This document shows positions 49,670-60,851 of a stretch of 64,000 nucleotides of DNA, piece after piece. Source of the stretch: Tolypeutes matacus (Eukaryota > Chordata > Mammalia > Cingulata > Chlamyphoridae). Each line of letters starts with the position of its first letter. Position 1 is the first letter of the stretch. The notes beneath the pieces are model-generated. The model was not told the DNA's origin and searched no databases. It saw only the letters and a list, made by a program, of their open reading frames with translations. The stretch is taken from NCBI GenBank assembly GCA_026826555.1, contig JAKSZT010053764.1, positions 36,935,142 through 36,999,141 on the forward strand. Direction: 5' to 3'. The position numbers and the translations under genes were made by a program.

Positions 49670-50945
49670 AAACGGCTCCAGCGCCAGTCCCGGAGCGCGG
49701 CTGGGAGGCCTTGAGCAGAGGGTGATGTAACCAGGTCGCGGTGAGATCTGCAGAGCGCCCTTAAAGCTGCGCGCGGGAAGAATCTGAGCGCGGTGGCTTT
49801 CGCTCTGCCCCGCCTAATTAACAAGATGCCGCTGGAAGGGCCCACAATTCAGCAAGGGAAACTTTCTCCCCAAACCGTGACTCCTAAACACAACCCCTTT
49901 TCTTAATTCTGGGGGAGCGCGTCTTGGAAAACTTAAAGCGAGTGGGTAAGTGACGGAAAGTAACTCAGAGAAGAGGACGAAGGTCCAGTGGGTCCGCACA
50001 CCCACTGATTAGGAGAGCGCGACCGCAGAGCATCACGGAGGGCAGGAAACGCCACCAGCACTTCCCGCCCCCAAACACACGCACCTGGGGATGAACTTGG
50101 CTTCGTCCCCGAGTCGCTCCTGGAAGTCCTGCCAAGCCCGGCCAGGGCTCGCTGGACTCTCCGGGGCGCCCAGCACCGCCGCCGCGTCCTCGTCGCCCGC
50201 GTCCTCCTCACTGTCCCCGAGACCGGGCCCCGCCTCGGCCGCTGCCGGCGCAGGCTCCCGCAGCCCCCAGCCCCGGCGCAGCGCCCCGCGGTGCGCCCCG
50301 CGGAAGCCGCGAGCAAACTCCTGGAAGGTGATGACGCCGTCGCTGTCGGCGTCCAACCGCTGGAACACGGCCTCGGCGTCACCGGGCCGCACGCGCAGCT
50401 CCGCGCACAGCGCGCTGAACTCCTCGCGCTCCAGCCGCCCCGAGCGGTTAGCGTCGCAGGCCGCGAAGACCGAGCGCAGCCGGGCCAGCTCCTCCCGGTC
50501 CCCGTCCGCCTCCATGCCGTCTGGCGGTGGCGACCGAGAGGGCTCCGGGGCGCCGCGGGCGCGCCTGCCCACCCCGGCTGCGGCGACAGCGGGAAGTCCG
50601 GGGCCACCTGCTACCTCCGGGAGCCGCGGCCGGTTCAGCTCGTCCAGCTGGTTTGGCCACTAGCGGGAAGGAACGAATCTCCTGGGTGGGTCCAGGATGG
50701 CCGGGCGGCACGCTCCGACGCTCGTCCCGGCGGGGACCCCGTCTGGCTCCCTGCAGGTTCGGGAACTGGTGCGAGCGCGCCCCAGACTTGGAACTCGAGG
50801 TCCGGTGCAGCAGAGCCACCTCGCGACTGAGCTCCCGGCAAAGTGGCACTCACCACTTTGCTGGCGGGACTCGACTCCGCCCAGCTGGGGAGGAGGGGCG
50901 CCCGGCTCCGGTTCCCACGCCGCCAGGAGCTGGACTGTGCTTTCC
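49670..50945. promoter_or_regulatory. RASEF: CpG island at the RASEF promoter and exon 1
   Basis: CpG dinucleotides and GC content rise abruptly here, while both flanks are AT-rich and CpG-poor. The island spans coding exon 1, the start of intron 1 and about 430 bases upstream of the ATG. GC-box-like C-rich runs occur near 50880-50910, as expected for a TATA-less CpG promoter firing leftward. I see no convincing TATA box close upstream of the ATG, and the transcription start cannot be fixed from sequence alone. The limits are by eye. Confidence 0.8.
50085..50515 (-). CDS. RASEF: RASEF (RAB45) exon 1, coding part
   Basis: RASEF is an atypical large Rab GTPase: N-terminal EF-hands, a central coiled coil and a C-terminal Rab domain, acting at perinuclear membranes. 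This exon encodes residues 1-143 plus two bases of codon 144. Two 12-residue calcium loops are visible: D21-E32 ([12 protein letters not shown]) and D55-E66 ([12 protein letters not shown]). An acidic stretch ([13 protein letters not shown]) and the end GDEAKFIPR follow, as I remember them in human RASEF. The start is the ATG at 50515-50513. It has G at -3 and +4, and no other ATG lies between it and an in-frame stop at 50660-50662. The exon ends CCCAG|gtgcgt, so the donor GT occupies 50084-50083. The exon is very GC- and CpG-rich, unlike the AT-rich intron. CRACR2A and RAB44 are related EF-hand Rabs but their N-termini differ. Identification is by recalled similarity and is strong. Confidence 0.96.
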
Positions 50946-50949
50946 GTGC

Positions 50950-52620
50950 AGGGTTCTAGAGGCACCCTGCATTTGGGACTCTTAAATTTGGGGGTCCTGG
51001 CTGGAACTTGGGGTGTGGTGGTAGTGTTGCCAGGTCTTGCGGCTTATATACTGTGTGCTAGGCTAAAGCCAAGCGCTCAGCCCTCCATGTGTGGTGCTAC
51101 CTAGAGTGTGGGAAGCTAATAACTGGACAGAAAGGGAAAGGAAAGTAGGAGTAGGATTCCGAATTGGTTAGTGTTATATGTATGTTATTTTCTTTTAATT
51201 CTGGAAAAGTGGGAACTTTTGTATATACAAAGTTTCTTATAAAGTACAAGATTTACCAGAAGACCTCATTCTCTGATTTTACTGGCTTTTATTGCCCATT
51301 ATTGTCCAACATTAACATCCAACTAGTTAATAATACACGTTAGAAATCATATATATCTTCCAGATCCCCAAATTCAATCTTTCTCAATCCTTGCCTCAAC
51401 CTGAGAGAAAATTAATGACTAAAATTGCTTGGCAAGCAGCGTTCTTTACACAAAGTTTGTGTGTGTGTCTTTTCTTTAAGCAAACCTTGTGGAAATTATT
51501 TATCCAAATGTTTGTTACCCTTTGAGATTTTAAACACTTATTTGGACAATACTACTCTTTCTTTAACAGCGATTGCTTTATGGTTACAAGGCTTTAAAAT
51601 GTATCCGTTCTTTGTTTGGGAATGTCTTCCCATTGCCAGGAGACCCTCACTGTTTCCTATGGCTTATGTTTATGTACGTTTAGGTGATTTCCATAGCCTG
51701 TGAAAATGCATTTAGGTTATTTTTACTTTATTCACATTATCCATTCCCTATACTTTTTACACTCTCTTTCATTTACCATCATTTCTTTTAGTTATGACTC
51801 TATTTCCCTTTTATCTTTTACCGAGTCTCTTTATTGCTTAATACTTTTATTTTTTTCAATATGTTAAAATTTTTACTTTTTAATATAAAAATGTAGATTT
51901 AACTATACTTCCCCTCCATGAAAGTGTTCTTAGAAATAAAAGTCAAGTGCTAAATATCTGAGAGACTGTTTCTCCTTGAAAAGTACAATAAACATGGTCA
52001 ACAACCATCCACAGCATCTACCAGGCTGTAAATACTGCTGATAATCTCTATCAGTAAATTTAACTGGAAAATTATGAGAGGAATTCCATTAGAAGCCCTG
52101 GTCTTTGCAACCTAACCCTCTCAGCTTCCTAATTGTTAAATGAATATGGTTCTATAAAATTGGACAGCTTACATATTGAAAATAATTTGGTCATTAGCAT
52201 AATATAAATTATTGATTTTGAGTTTATGTGCCTTTCTGTTTATTCTAAAGACTGATTTTCCCATATAAAGTAAAAGTGGATAGCTTGGTAATACCTTTAA
52301 ATCTTTACAAATATACTTACTAAATTGAATCTTTGAAATATTATAACTTTGGAAACTAGTAACTATCTGTGTCTTTCAAAAGTTGGGTTAATATTTTCAG
52401 CTGCTTGAGCAGAAGCACTTTCTTGAAGACTGCTCCTGCACTTTGTTACTGAACTCATTCTGACCTGTGTGCTCATTATTTCTGAATTCTTACATTCTTT
52501 GACTGACTTATTCCTTTCCCTAGTCACTGAAGAATTGTGAAGAAACATGGATGATTCAACACATCGTGTGCATGTATCTTCCCATTTTTACTGAAATTAA
52601 ACCACTCCAGACCTACTCTA
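50950..52620. other. Upstream flank of RASEF, no recognised feature
   Basis: AT-rich sequence directly upstream of the CpG island, with no exon on either strand and no clear transposon. Distal regulatory sequence could lie here, but none is identifiable by eye. Confidence 0.45.
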
Positions 52621-52624
52621 TCAG

Positions 52625-53050
52625 TTATCTATCACTGCATAACAACCTAACCCAACACTTTGTGATTTAAAACAGCAGTCATTTGTTCATAATTCCATGG
52701 TCTTTAATAGATGGAGCTCAGCTAGGTAGTACATTTGTTTACCTGGGAATGCTCTGGTGGTTGCAGTCATGGTGGCGTGATGGGAGCCTCGCTCAAGTTT
52801 GGCAATTGGTGCTGGCTTTTGGCTGGGCTATGTATCTCCAGGAGGCTATCCTGGGCTTTGTGGCTGGGTGGCAGTTTTCCCAGAAGGAAAGCCCCAATGC
52901 ACAAGTGCTTTTCATGCCTCAGTTTGTGTCATGTTTGTATTATTCACCAAAGCAAATCACATGGCCAAGCCCAAAGTCGATTTGGGAGAGGACTACACAA
53001 AGCCATAGATACAGGCAGATGTACTTCATTGGAGGCGCTTAACTGGAACA
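52625..53050 (-). repeat. MLT1/MaLR-like LTR, antisense
   Basis: TATCACTGCATAACAACCTA, TTGTGATTTAAAACAGCAGT and CATTTGTTCATAATTCCATG resemble reversed MaLR-type LTR ends. Family and limits are uncertain. Confidence 0.5.
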
Positions 53051-53182
53051 ATATGCCAGAGCTAGAGTACAGGATACCCTGTAATATATTCTCCCAGGCT
53101 CTAGTCCTGCCTTCCTCCTGCTTATTCTATACAGAGTTGGAAAGCCCTTCTTAAATGCAAATTATTTTGTCACTTGCTAGCA

Positions 53183-53812
53183 CAGTAGTTCTTAACCAGT
53201 GGCAATTTTATTCCCCAGGGGACATCTAGCAATATCTAGAGGCATTTGGGGTTGTCACAACTGGGAAAGGGGTGATGCTACTGGCATCTAGTGGGTAGAG
53301 GCCAGGGATTTTGCTAAACATCCTATGATGCACAGGGTAGTCACCCACAGCAAAAAAATTCTGTGGCCCAGTTTGGACATGTCCTTGTTCTTGGTCCACA
53401 TTCTGCTGGGTGTGAATCCATTGTAAATAAGGTCTCTTCAAGATGTTACTCCAGTTAGTGTGGCCCCACTGAATCAGATTGGGCTTTAATCCAGATTACT
53501 GGAGTTTCTTATGGGCAGAGTGAAGGTCAGATGGAGAGAGAAGCCAGGCAAGGCCGCTATGTGCATTGCCATGTGACAGGAAAGCCAAGGACCGAGGATC
53601 ACTGGCAGTCAGCCCCAGAACTCCAAAGTCTTCAGGAAGGAAGCATTGCCTTGCTGGTGCCTCAGTTTTGTACTTCTCCCAGCCTCAAAACAGCGAGCCA
53701 ATAAATTCCCATTGTTTAAGCCAACTCATTGTATGGCATTTGTTTTAGTAGCTGGGAAATGAAAATAGTCCCAGAATCTTAATAGTGCTGAGATTGAGAA
53801 AGCCTGTTCCTA
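53183..53812. repeat. MER20-like hAT element split by an LTR
   Basis: The left part (53183-53362) has TTCCCCAGGGGACATCTAGC and ACTGGCATCTAGTGGGTAGA. The right part (about 53773-53812) has AATAGTGCTGAGATTGAGAA. The LTR at 53363-53768 lies between them. Confidence 0.85.
53363..53768 (+). repeat. MaLR-type LTR (group C) inside MER20
   Basis: Relative of 4248-4691, from TTTGGACATGTCCTTGTTCT to GGGAAATGAAAATAG. CCCAG occurs on both sides (53358-53362 and 53771-53775), consistent with a 5-bp duplication. About 27 bases found at the start of the 4248 copy are missing here. Confidence 0.75.
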
Positions 53813-53814
53813 GC

Positions 53815-55755
53815 TCATAAACCCATAATGGTCCCGCAGTGAAAAGAAAACCAAGAGTAAACTCTTCATCCAGGAAGTCAAAGTCCTGTACAATTTAGTC
53901 CCACCTTATATATCCAAACATTTCTCCCTTTAGTCTCTATCAGGGCTCCTCTTGTCCCCCAAATGTGTAATACTTCATTACAGAATTTTCTTAATAGCTC
54001 CTTATTCATATTTAAAAATAATATCAAACAGATGCTTCAGTTTTTCTCTTGTCTGCCTAACCAAACCCACTTCCAGCACAGCGGATCCTGCTTTTCCTAC
54101 CAAAGTTTCCACAGTTTTGTTGTGACCTATCATTTTTACTGACATTGCCTGGCATGTATTGCTCAGCTCAAGTAACAGTTCACAGGAATGCTTTTGAATA
54201 TCTCCAGCAATATACTCAGGGGAAGGCCAAGGTTATATAATCTGTCTAATGATTTCAAGAAGTAGAGGAAAGAGAGAAGAAAGAAATATGCGAGGCACTT
54301 CTTTTCTATTTTAGCATCCAGAAACAGCTAGCCTGGCATTGGGATAACAGAGCAGCCTTTGAGAAACAGTGACTTGATCGGTAAGGAGATCTTGCCTATA
54401 GTTACCAGCATGACTTTTCAAAAGATCAGCTTGCTCTGTGTAGCTGCAAGGATTTTAAAAATCTTGATAATCTTGTTCAGAGCATGTTTCTCAAAGTAGT
54501 GCAAAGATATTCTTGGAAAGAAAGAGTTTTGGGAGCAAATACATTTGTAAAATACAAATAAATTTGAATGAGATAAAGAAAGCTGTTTATATTTGCTTAA
54601 CCTAATATTTCCTAATTGTACTTGACTATACTTTTGGGGTTTTATTTTACTGTTTGGGTTTGCTTTTGTTTTAACTTCTATGAGCTTTCCACAGAGTTAG
54701 TACTCTTGAAAGCATACTTTAGGGAACCCCATGTTAGACAATGACTAGGATTGTGAGTCATGAGAAAGCATCTCTTGCACTATGTCATGCGTTGGCTCAA
54801 CCTCCTATAATGGTGAATGAATCTCCACCTCCTTTTATCCACCAGGTAAATGGGAGAGGCTCTTAATGAAAGCCTGTCATAATCTAACATGTAGGATTTC
54901 CTCCAGGTACATGAGCCTTCCTCTGAGCATGACTTAACACTTCAGTTACTCTGCTCCAGGGAGATCCTATCTGCTGGTTACAATAGAACTAGATATTCAG
55001 GTAACGGCATACCACTGAGGGACCAATTAGTAGGTTCAGGAACGCGTTCAAACATAAGCACCTTACATGGCTAAGTCTGTCTTCTCATGAATGTATCTAC
55101 TCATGACTACTGTTCCTAAGGATGTTACAGGAAAAATTTTGAAGATTTTAAAAAGAAATATGTCAGCAAACTAATGACATAGTGATCTACTTACTCTTGT
55201 GTAAAGTATGAGAAAAAAGAATAATGTGACAGCCACATACAACCTACCCAGAATTAGCAAATGTGAACATTTTATCATATGTACTTTGGATCTATTTTTA
55301 ATAAAGCATTATAGTCCCAATTGAACGTCTTTGATTGCATACGTTTCTATAATCAATATATAGCGTTGTTCTGTGTGTGTGTGTGTGTGTGCATGCGCTG
55401 CATGCGCTGCATGCTGGCAGTTATCAGACTTTGGCAACTCTTTTGTTATAATAAAAAAAAAAGTTCTGTAATGCCCCAAACAGTGTCAAACACCATTTCC
55501 TAATTCAAACCAGAGCAGAGTAGACATTCAATAGTAGAACTAAGTAGTGTCAAGTTTTAAACTTATCTCATTATGAGGTGACCAAGCAAAGCTCACAAGT
55601 CACTTTCCCACATTAGCCAGTTGTGTGTCTTATCCATCTTGCTCCTCTCAGTCAAGAAAAAAGTTTACATTTTATATTATATATGCAGGAAATAGAGAGG
55701 GAGAGAAGTCAAATCCAGTAAAAAAATGCATCAATCTCAGTTCAACTTTAGGAAA
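53815..55755. other. Upstream flank, no recognised feature
   Basis: No exon or confident transposon. A TG microsatellite lies at 55371-55391, followed by three GCATGCGCTGC-like repeats. Confidence 0.45.
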
Positions 55756-55759
55756 CAAC

Positions 55760-56275
55760 TGTGGTAAGCAGAATTGTGAGATGGCCCCAAATTCCCATCC
55801 TTTGTATAATCCTCTCTGCTTGAGACTGAGCAGGATCTGTGAATATGATTATATGACATAAGGTAGTCACTCCCATGATTACCTTCTGTCATATAAGACA
55901 CATTTATAGCAGACTGGAATGGCTTAGAAGAACTAAGCTGTCATGTTGTGAGGGGGCCATGTGGCTAGGATCTGAAGTGGCCTCTGTGAGCTGAGAGTGA
56001 CCCCAGGCTAAGAGCCAGCAAGAAACTGGGACCTCAGTTCAACAACTGTAAGAAACTGAATCTTGCCAACAACTTGAATGGGCTCGGAAGAGAATCCCAT
56101 CTCCAGATGAAGACATGTCGGCTGACACATTGATTTCAACCTTGTGAGAACTTGAGCAGAGAACTCGGTTACACTGTGCCCAGACTTCTGACCTACAGAA
56201 ACTGTGAATGAATAGGTGTTGTTTTAAGCTGCTAAGTTTGTAGTAATTTGTTTGCAGAAATAGTAAACTGATACA
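55760..56275 (+). repeat. MLT1-like MaLR LTR
   Basis: Starts TGTGGTAAGCAGAATTGTGA, continues GATGGCCCCAAATTCCCATC and ends TTTTAAGCTGCTAAGTTTGT, then AAACTGATACA. This is the familiar MLT1 layout. Confidence 0.85.
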
Positions 56276-56649
56276 CAAATATAAATTAGTTTTCTTGAAA
56301 AGGAGAAAGAGGAAAGGAGGCAAGGGTTTAAGAATGAAAACCATGCCAAGGCTGGTAGCAAAACATGATATGTTGTATCTTTAAAAACTATTTGTCAAAT
56401 AAGTTTAATTTAAAATAAAGTAGTTTTGAAGGATTTTCATTTTTGGTCTTGTAAACATATACTATTTAATATTGCCCAATTTGATTTTATAACACATTTT
56501 TGTAAATAAAAATGTTATAACCTCTATGGCAAATATTCCTCTGGAGAAGAAAAATAAAGTCATTTGTTATACAGCTGTGAAGATACCTAAGGAAGATCCC
56601 ACTTCAGATTCATCAGCATAAACCTGAAAGCTTTTGACTACTACTACTC

Positions 56650-58544
56650 AGAGTTAAATTATTCTCATCCATTTTAGTGAAGAAAAATTACATAGAATAA
56701 AATGCACAGATTTTAAGTGTAGTTTAGTGAGTTTGGACAAATGTATGTATCCACTTAACTATCACTTGATCAATACAGAATATTTCCATAATCCCAAAAA
56801 CTTCCATCATGCCCCATCCTAGTCAATCCTCTACCCAACCCCAGACCCCAGGTCGTCATCCTGCTTTTGTTCATTATAGATTAAATGTATTTTTCTAGAG
56901 TTTCATGTAAATGTAAACATACAGTATGTACTCTTATTTCTTTTGCTCAGCATAATGGTTTTTAGATGCATTCTATTGTTGCATGTTTCAGTAATTCATT
57001 CCTGTATACTAGCAAATAGGATTAAATTGTACAGATAAACCACAATGTATTTATATCCATTCATTTTTTCACTGACATTTGGGTTTCCAGTTTTTGGCTA
57101 TAGTGAATAAAGTTGTTATAACTATTGCTGTACAAGTCCTTGTGTAAAGCACCATATGTTTTCGTTTGTCTTTGGTAAATATCTAGGAATAAGATTGATG
57201 GATCATATGGTAAGTGTATGTTTAACTTTATAAGAAACATGAATGTTTACAAGAAACAATGTGCCTTCCAAAGTGTTTATATAATTTTACATTCCCACCA
57301 ACAGTGTAAGAATCCAATATTCTAATGGATGTGTAGTGGTAGCCCATTTTAATTTGCATTTCCTTGATGACTAATGATGTTGCACAACTTCTCATATGCT
57401 TATTAGCCATTCTTGTATCTTCTTTTATGAGATGTCTGTTCATATGATTTGCCCATTTTTTAATTGGGTTGCTTTATTATTCAGTTGTAAAAGTTCTTTA
57501 TATACTCTGGAAACAAGTCCTTTGTCATACATAGGTACTTTGAGAATCTTCTATTCTGTGGTTTGCCTTCTCAATTTCATAATGGTATCTTTTGAAGAGG
57601 AGAGAGTTATAATTTTGATGAAATCCAATTTATCAGTATTTTCTTTTATGGTTTGTAAATCTGTGTCCCATCCAAGAATCCTTTATCTCAGTCCCTTGTC
57701 TCTGTCCTTACTCAGAGTTGAAAAGATACCCCTTATGTTTTCTTCTAGAAATATAGATTTAGTATTTACTATTGCATCTATGATCCATTTTGAGTTAATG
57801 ATTATGAATTGGGTCATTTTTTTCTATAGGGAAATCCAACTGTAACAGCACTATTTTTCAGAACAGCCCCATTGAATCACCTTTGTCAAAAATCAAATGA
57901 TAACCTATGTGTGGAACTATTTCTAGATTCTCTATTCTCTTCCATTGATTTGCATATCTATCCTTTCACCAATACCATACAGTCTTGATTGCATAGCTTG
58001 AACATAAGTCTTGAAATCAAGTGTTACTCTTTTTCAAATTTGTTTTGGGTATTCTTGGTCCTAGATATTTCCATACAAATATTAAGATCAGCTTGTCAAT
58101 TTATACAAAAATATCTTCTGCTGGCATTGTGACTGAGTTGAACTTTATATATAGATTAATTTTTTTTGAGAATTGACGTTTCAAAAATATTGAATCTGCT
58201 AATCAATGAGCACAGTGTATCTCTGTTTATTTAGGGCTCCTTGAATTTCTTTCAACAGTGTTGTCTAGGTTACAGTTTATAGGTTTTCTACATATTTTAT
58301 CAAATTTATCTCTGAGTATATCCTGAGCCCTGAGCTGCTTATGCTATTGTAAAAGACACTGTACTTTTAATTTCAATTTTTGTTTGTTGCTAACATATAA
58401 AAATTTAATTGATTATAAGACCTTAAGATCTTACCAAACTCAGTTATTACTTCGAGTGGCAATTTTGTAGAATTTCAAGAATTTTCTCCATGCACAATCA
58501 TGTCAACTGTGAAAAAAAATAGTTTTACATCTTCATGTGTGAAA
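56650..58544 (-). repeat. Old L1, antisense (3' UTR and ORF2), right part at 59695-60030
   Basis: Reading from the right, decayed ORF2 runs leftward into a 3' UTR near 56650. Signature pieces are TCAGCATAATGGTTTTTAGA, TTACATTCCCACCAACAGTG, CATTTCCTTGATGACTAATG and TTTGATTGCATAGCTTGAAC-like wording. It resumes after an insertion at 59695 (TTTCTCACCTTATTGCACTG) and continues to about 60030. Confidence 0.85.
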
Positions 58545-58554
58545 CTGTGCCCTT

Positions 58555-59462
58555 GTGAATATTCTCACTGTCCTGATTTTGTGATAATCAGAGTAGGCTA
58601 AACATTCGCTATATTAGAAACCATGCATTTGTCCCCAGACCTAGTTTTTCTCTCTAGGTCTGGTTTTTAGAATGCTGGTGATAAACTAAGCCTGATTTAT
58701 TATATGACCATCCTGTATGGGAAAAGACTGTAACTTTGGGTATCTTTGGTCAACCTTCAGAGATATAGCAGGGGGACAGATGTGGTTCGGGTGGTTGGAT
58801 ATCTGTCTCCCATATGGAGGGACCTGAGTTCCACCCCTGGGACCTCTCAGTAAAAAGAAAAAAAAAGAAAAATATAGAAGGCGCGTGGGCCACTAGGCCC
58901 CACGAGTGGGTGCACTGCCAGGCCCCGTACGCAAGTGCGCCACCAGGCCTCGCGAGCCACACAGTAAGATGATGACATAACAGGAGAGTGACACAAGGGA
59001 GAGCCAAGATGAGACGCACCGAAAAACCAGGAACTAAAGTGGCGCAGGCAGTAGGAAGCCTCTCTCCCACATCAGAGATTCCAAGGATTGAATCCCAGTG
59101 AAGACAGGAGGAGAAGGATGAGAAGAGAGGGCAGGAAATGGATATAGAGAGTTGCCCAGCAATCGGACACAGAAACAGCAAAAATGGGGGGAAGGAGGGT
59201 AAAAATTGATAAAAGTAAATAAACAAATCCTTAAAAATGTATAGGGGAGGAAGATATGGACTATAGTTAGTAGTAATACTTTGACGATGCTCTTTCATGA
59301 TTTGTTAATAAATGTTTAACAATAATGCAGGGTGTTTGTGAGGGGATGATATGTAGGAGTCCTTTATGATGTTATGCATGTTTGTTTTGTAAGATCACGA
59401 TGTTTACTGAACACTTATAGTTTATGTATGTTCATGTATGAATTATATACTTCAATAAATTG

Positions 59463-59494
<32 letters not shown>

Positions 59495-59685
59495 TAGGAA
59501 AATATCTACCACAATAAAATAAAAGATACAAGATAATCATGGCATCCCAATATCTCAAATGCCTGGGAGCCACAACATTTCTTTCATTTTTTGTTTTAAG
59601 AGGGTATCTCTTTGTAATACTTTTTGGTAGGATAAAAGTTAATTGAAATAAAAAAATAAAAGAACCAACCAAATAAAAAAAACTT
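58555..59685 (+). mobile_element. Composite retroposon copy 2: 5' module + long DAS SINE + 3' modules
   Basis: The 5' module (58555-58772) is the same as in copy 1. The tRNA-like head (A box GTGGTTCGGGTGGTTGG, decayed B box GAGTTCCACCCC) and the SINE extension reach about 59226. A 3' module of about 230 bases ends CAATAAATTGTTTAAAAAAA near 59467, and about 215 further bases end in an A-rich tail. It is inserted in an antisense L1, with CTGTGCCCTT (58545-58554) and CTGTGCCTT (59686-59694) as flanks. Confidence 0.8.
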
Positions 59686-59694
59686 CTGTGCCTT

Positions 59695-60030
59695 TTCTTT
59701 CTTTTTCTCACCTTATTGCACTGGTTTGGACTTCTTGTACAAGGTAGAATCCATAGTAAGAATAGATATCCTTGTTTTCTTTCTAATCATGGGGGGAAAT
59801 TTTTCATTCTTTCACCATGGTGATGTAAGCTCTAGGTTTTTCTATGGATGCCCTTTATCAGATTTAGGACATTCCTCTCTATTCCTGCATTGCTGAAAAT
59901 ATTTATCATTAATGGTTTTTGCGTTTTGTTAGATGCTTCCAGTATCTATTGAGATTATCGTATTGTTTTGCTCCTTTATTCTGTGAATATGGTGAATTAT
60001 ATTGATGGATTTTCAAATTTAATCCAACTC
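59695..60030 (-). repeat. Old L1 antisense, right part
   Basis: Continuation of the element at 56650-58544: ATTTAGGACATTCCTCTCTA, AGTATCTATTGAGATTATCG and TGGTGAATTATATTGATGGA are antisense L1 ORF2. Confidence 0.85.
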
Positions 60031-60654
60031 TCATTTTCCATGTGGTCTCAGAGCCTCTTTACATGTTCTCTCCATCAGAGTAGTCGAACTTCCTAAATGG
60101 TGGCTCAGGGCTACATGAGTGAATATTCAAAGAGTCTCAGAGTCTCAGGCCAAAGCTGTAAGCTTCTTATGACCTAGCCTTGGAAATCCCAGAGCATCAT
60201 TTCTTCTACATTCTACTGATCAAATGAGTTGCTAAGCTCAATCCAGATTGAGGGGGAGGAGAATTAGTCTCCACCTCTCCATGGGAGGAGTAGCAAAGGA
60301 TTTGAGGTCATCTTTAATCTATCACTCCTTCCATGCTTTGAGTTTGGCTTCATAGTACACCTTATTTTTATTTTTTCTACATCTCTTAAAGTTTGAAGTG
60401 GGGTGAACTATTTCCCATTTCAGCTCAGCCCAACAAATTGACCAGCAACCCTCTTCCTTAGACCTCTGCTTAGGTAGCCTTTCTCTGACCTTCCAAAAAG
60501 AGATTCCTGAGTATCTCCATAGGACTCCATTCCCATCCCCATACCTGTTGCACATGTGCCCTGCCCTCCAGGCATCCTGTTTCCCAAAGATTAAGCACTC
60601 TAAGACTCTATGCTTCATGCGTGTTGTTCCCACTACTAAGGGTTCCTTCTCCAC
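60031..60654. other. Upstream flank, no recognised feature
   Basis: No exon or confident repeat was seen. Confidence 0.45.
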
Positions 60655-60850
60655 TTTGCCACTGTGCTAAATACTTTGGATACAATATCTTAGTTAATCC
60701 TTTAAACAGCCTTCCTGTGGTAGGTTTCCCAATTTTGGAAATAAGAAAACTAAGCCTCAGATTGAGTGCTATCACTAAAGTCACGTGGCTAGTCACCTGG
60801 ATTCAAATCCAGATCACCTGATTCAAGTTTGCTGCATGTGTGCTTCCATA
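60655..60850 (-). repeat. MIR fragment
   Basis: Reverse MIR: ACTGTGCTAAATACTTTGGA, TTAGTTAATCCTTTAAACAG, GTCACGTGGCTAGTCACC and GGATTCAAATCCAGATC. Confidence 0.8.
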
Positions 60851-60851
60851 G

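Larger units (their letters stand above)
9867..50084 (-). other. RASEF: RASEF intron 1
   Basis: The intron is about 40.2 kb, bounded by a GT donor at 50084-50083 and an AG acceptor at 9868-9867. It is dominated by L1, MaLR-type LTR, SINE and hAT sequences listed separately. No additional coding exon was recognised in it. First introns of this size commonly hold regulatory elements, but none can be named from this sequence. Confidence 0.9.

Noticed and set aside
50513..50572. Upstream in-frame extension of RASEF to 50572
   Set aside because: The codon at 50572-50570 is GTG, not ATG. The first in-frame ATG after the stop at 50660-50662 is at 50515.
49933..50607. A 224-codon minus-strand frame overlapping exon 1
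   Set aside because: It is a shifted frame of the same exon, rich in R, P and S from GC bias. The EF-hand frame is the real one.
50091..50985. Long plus-strand open frames over the CpG island
   Set aside because: They are mirror frames of RASEF exon 1 and its GC-rich 5' region. They have no family resemblance, and the minus strand matches RASEF.
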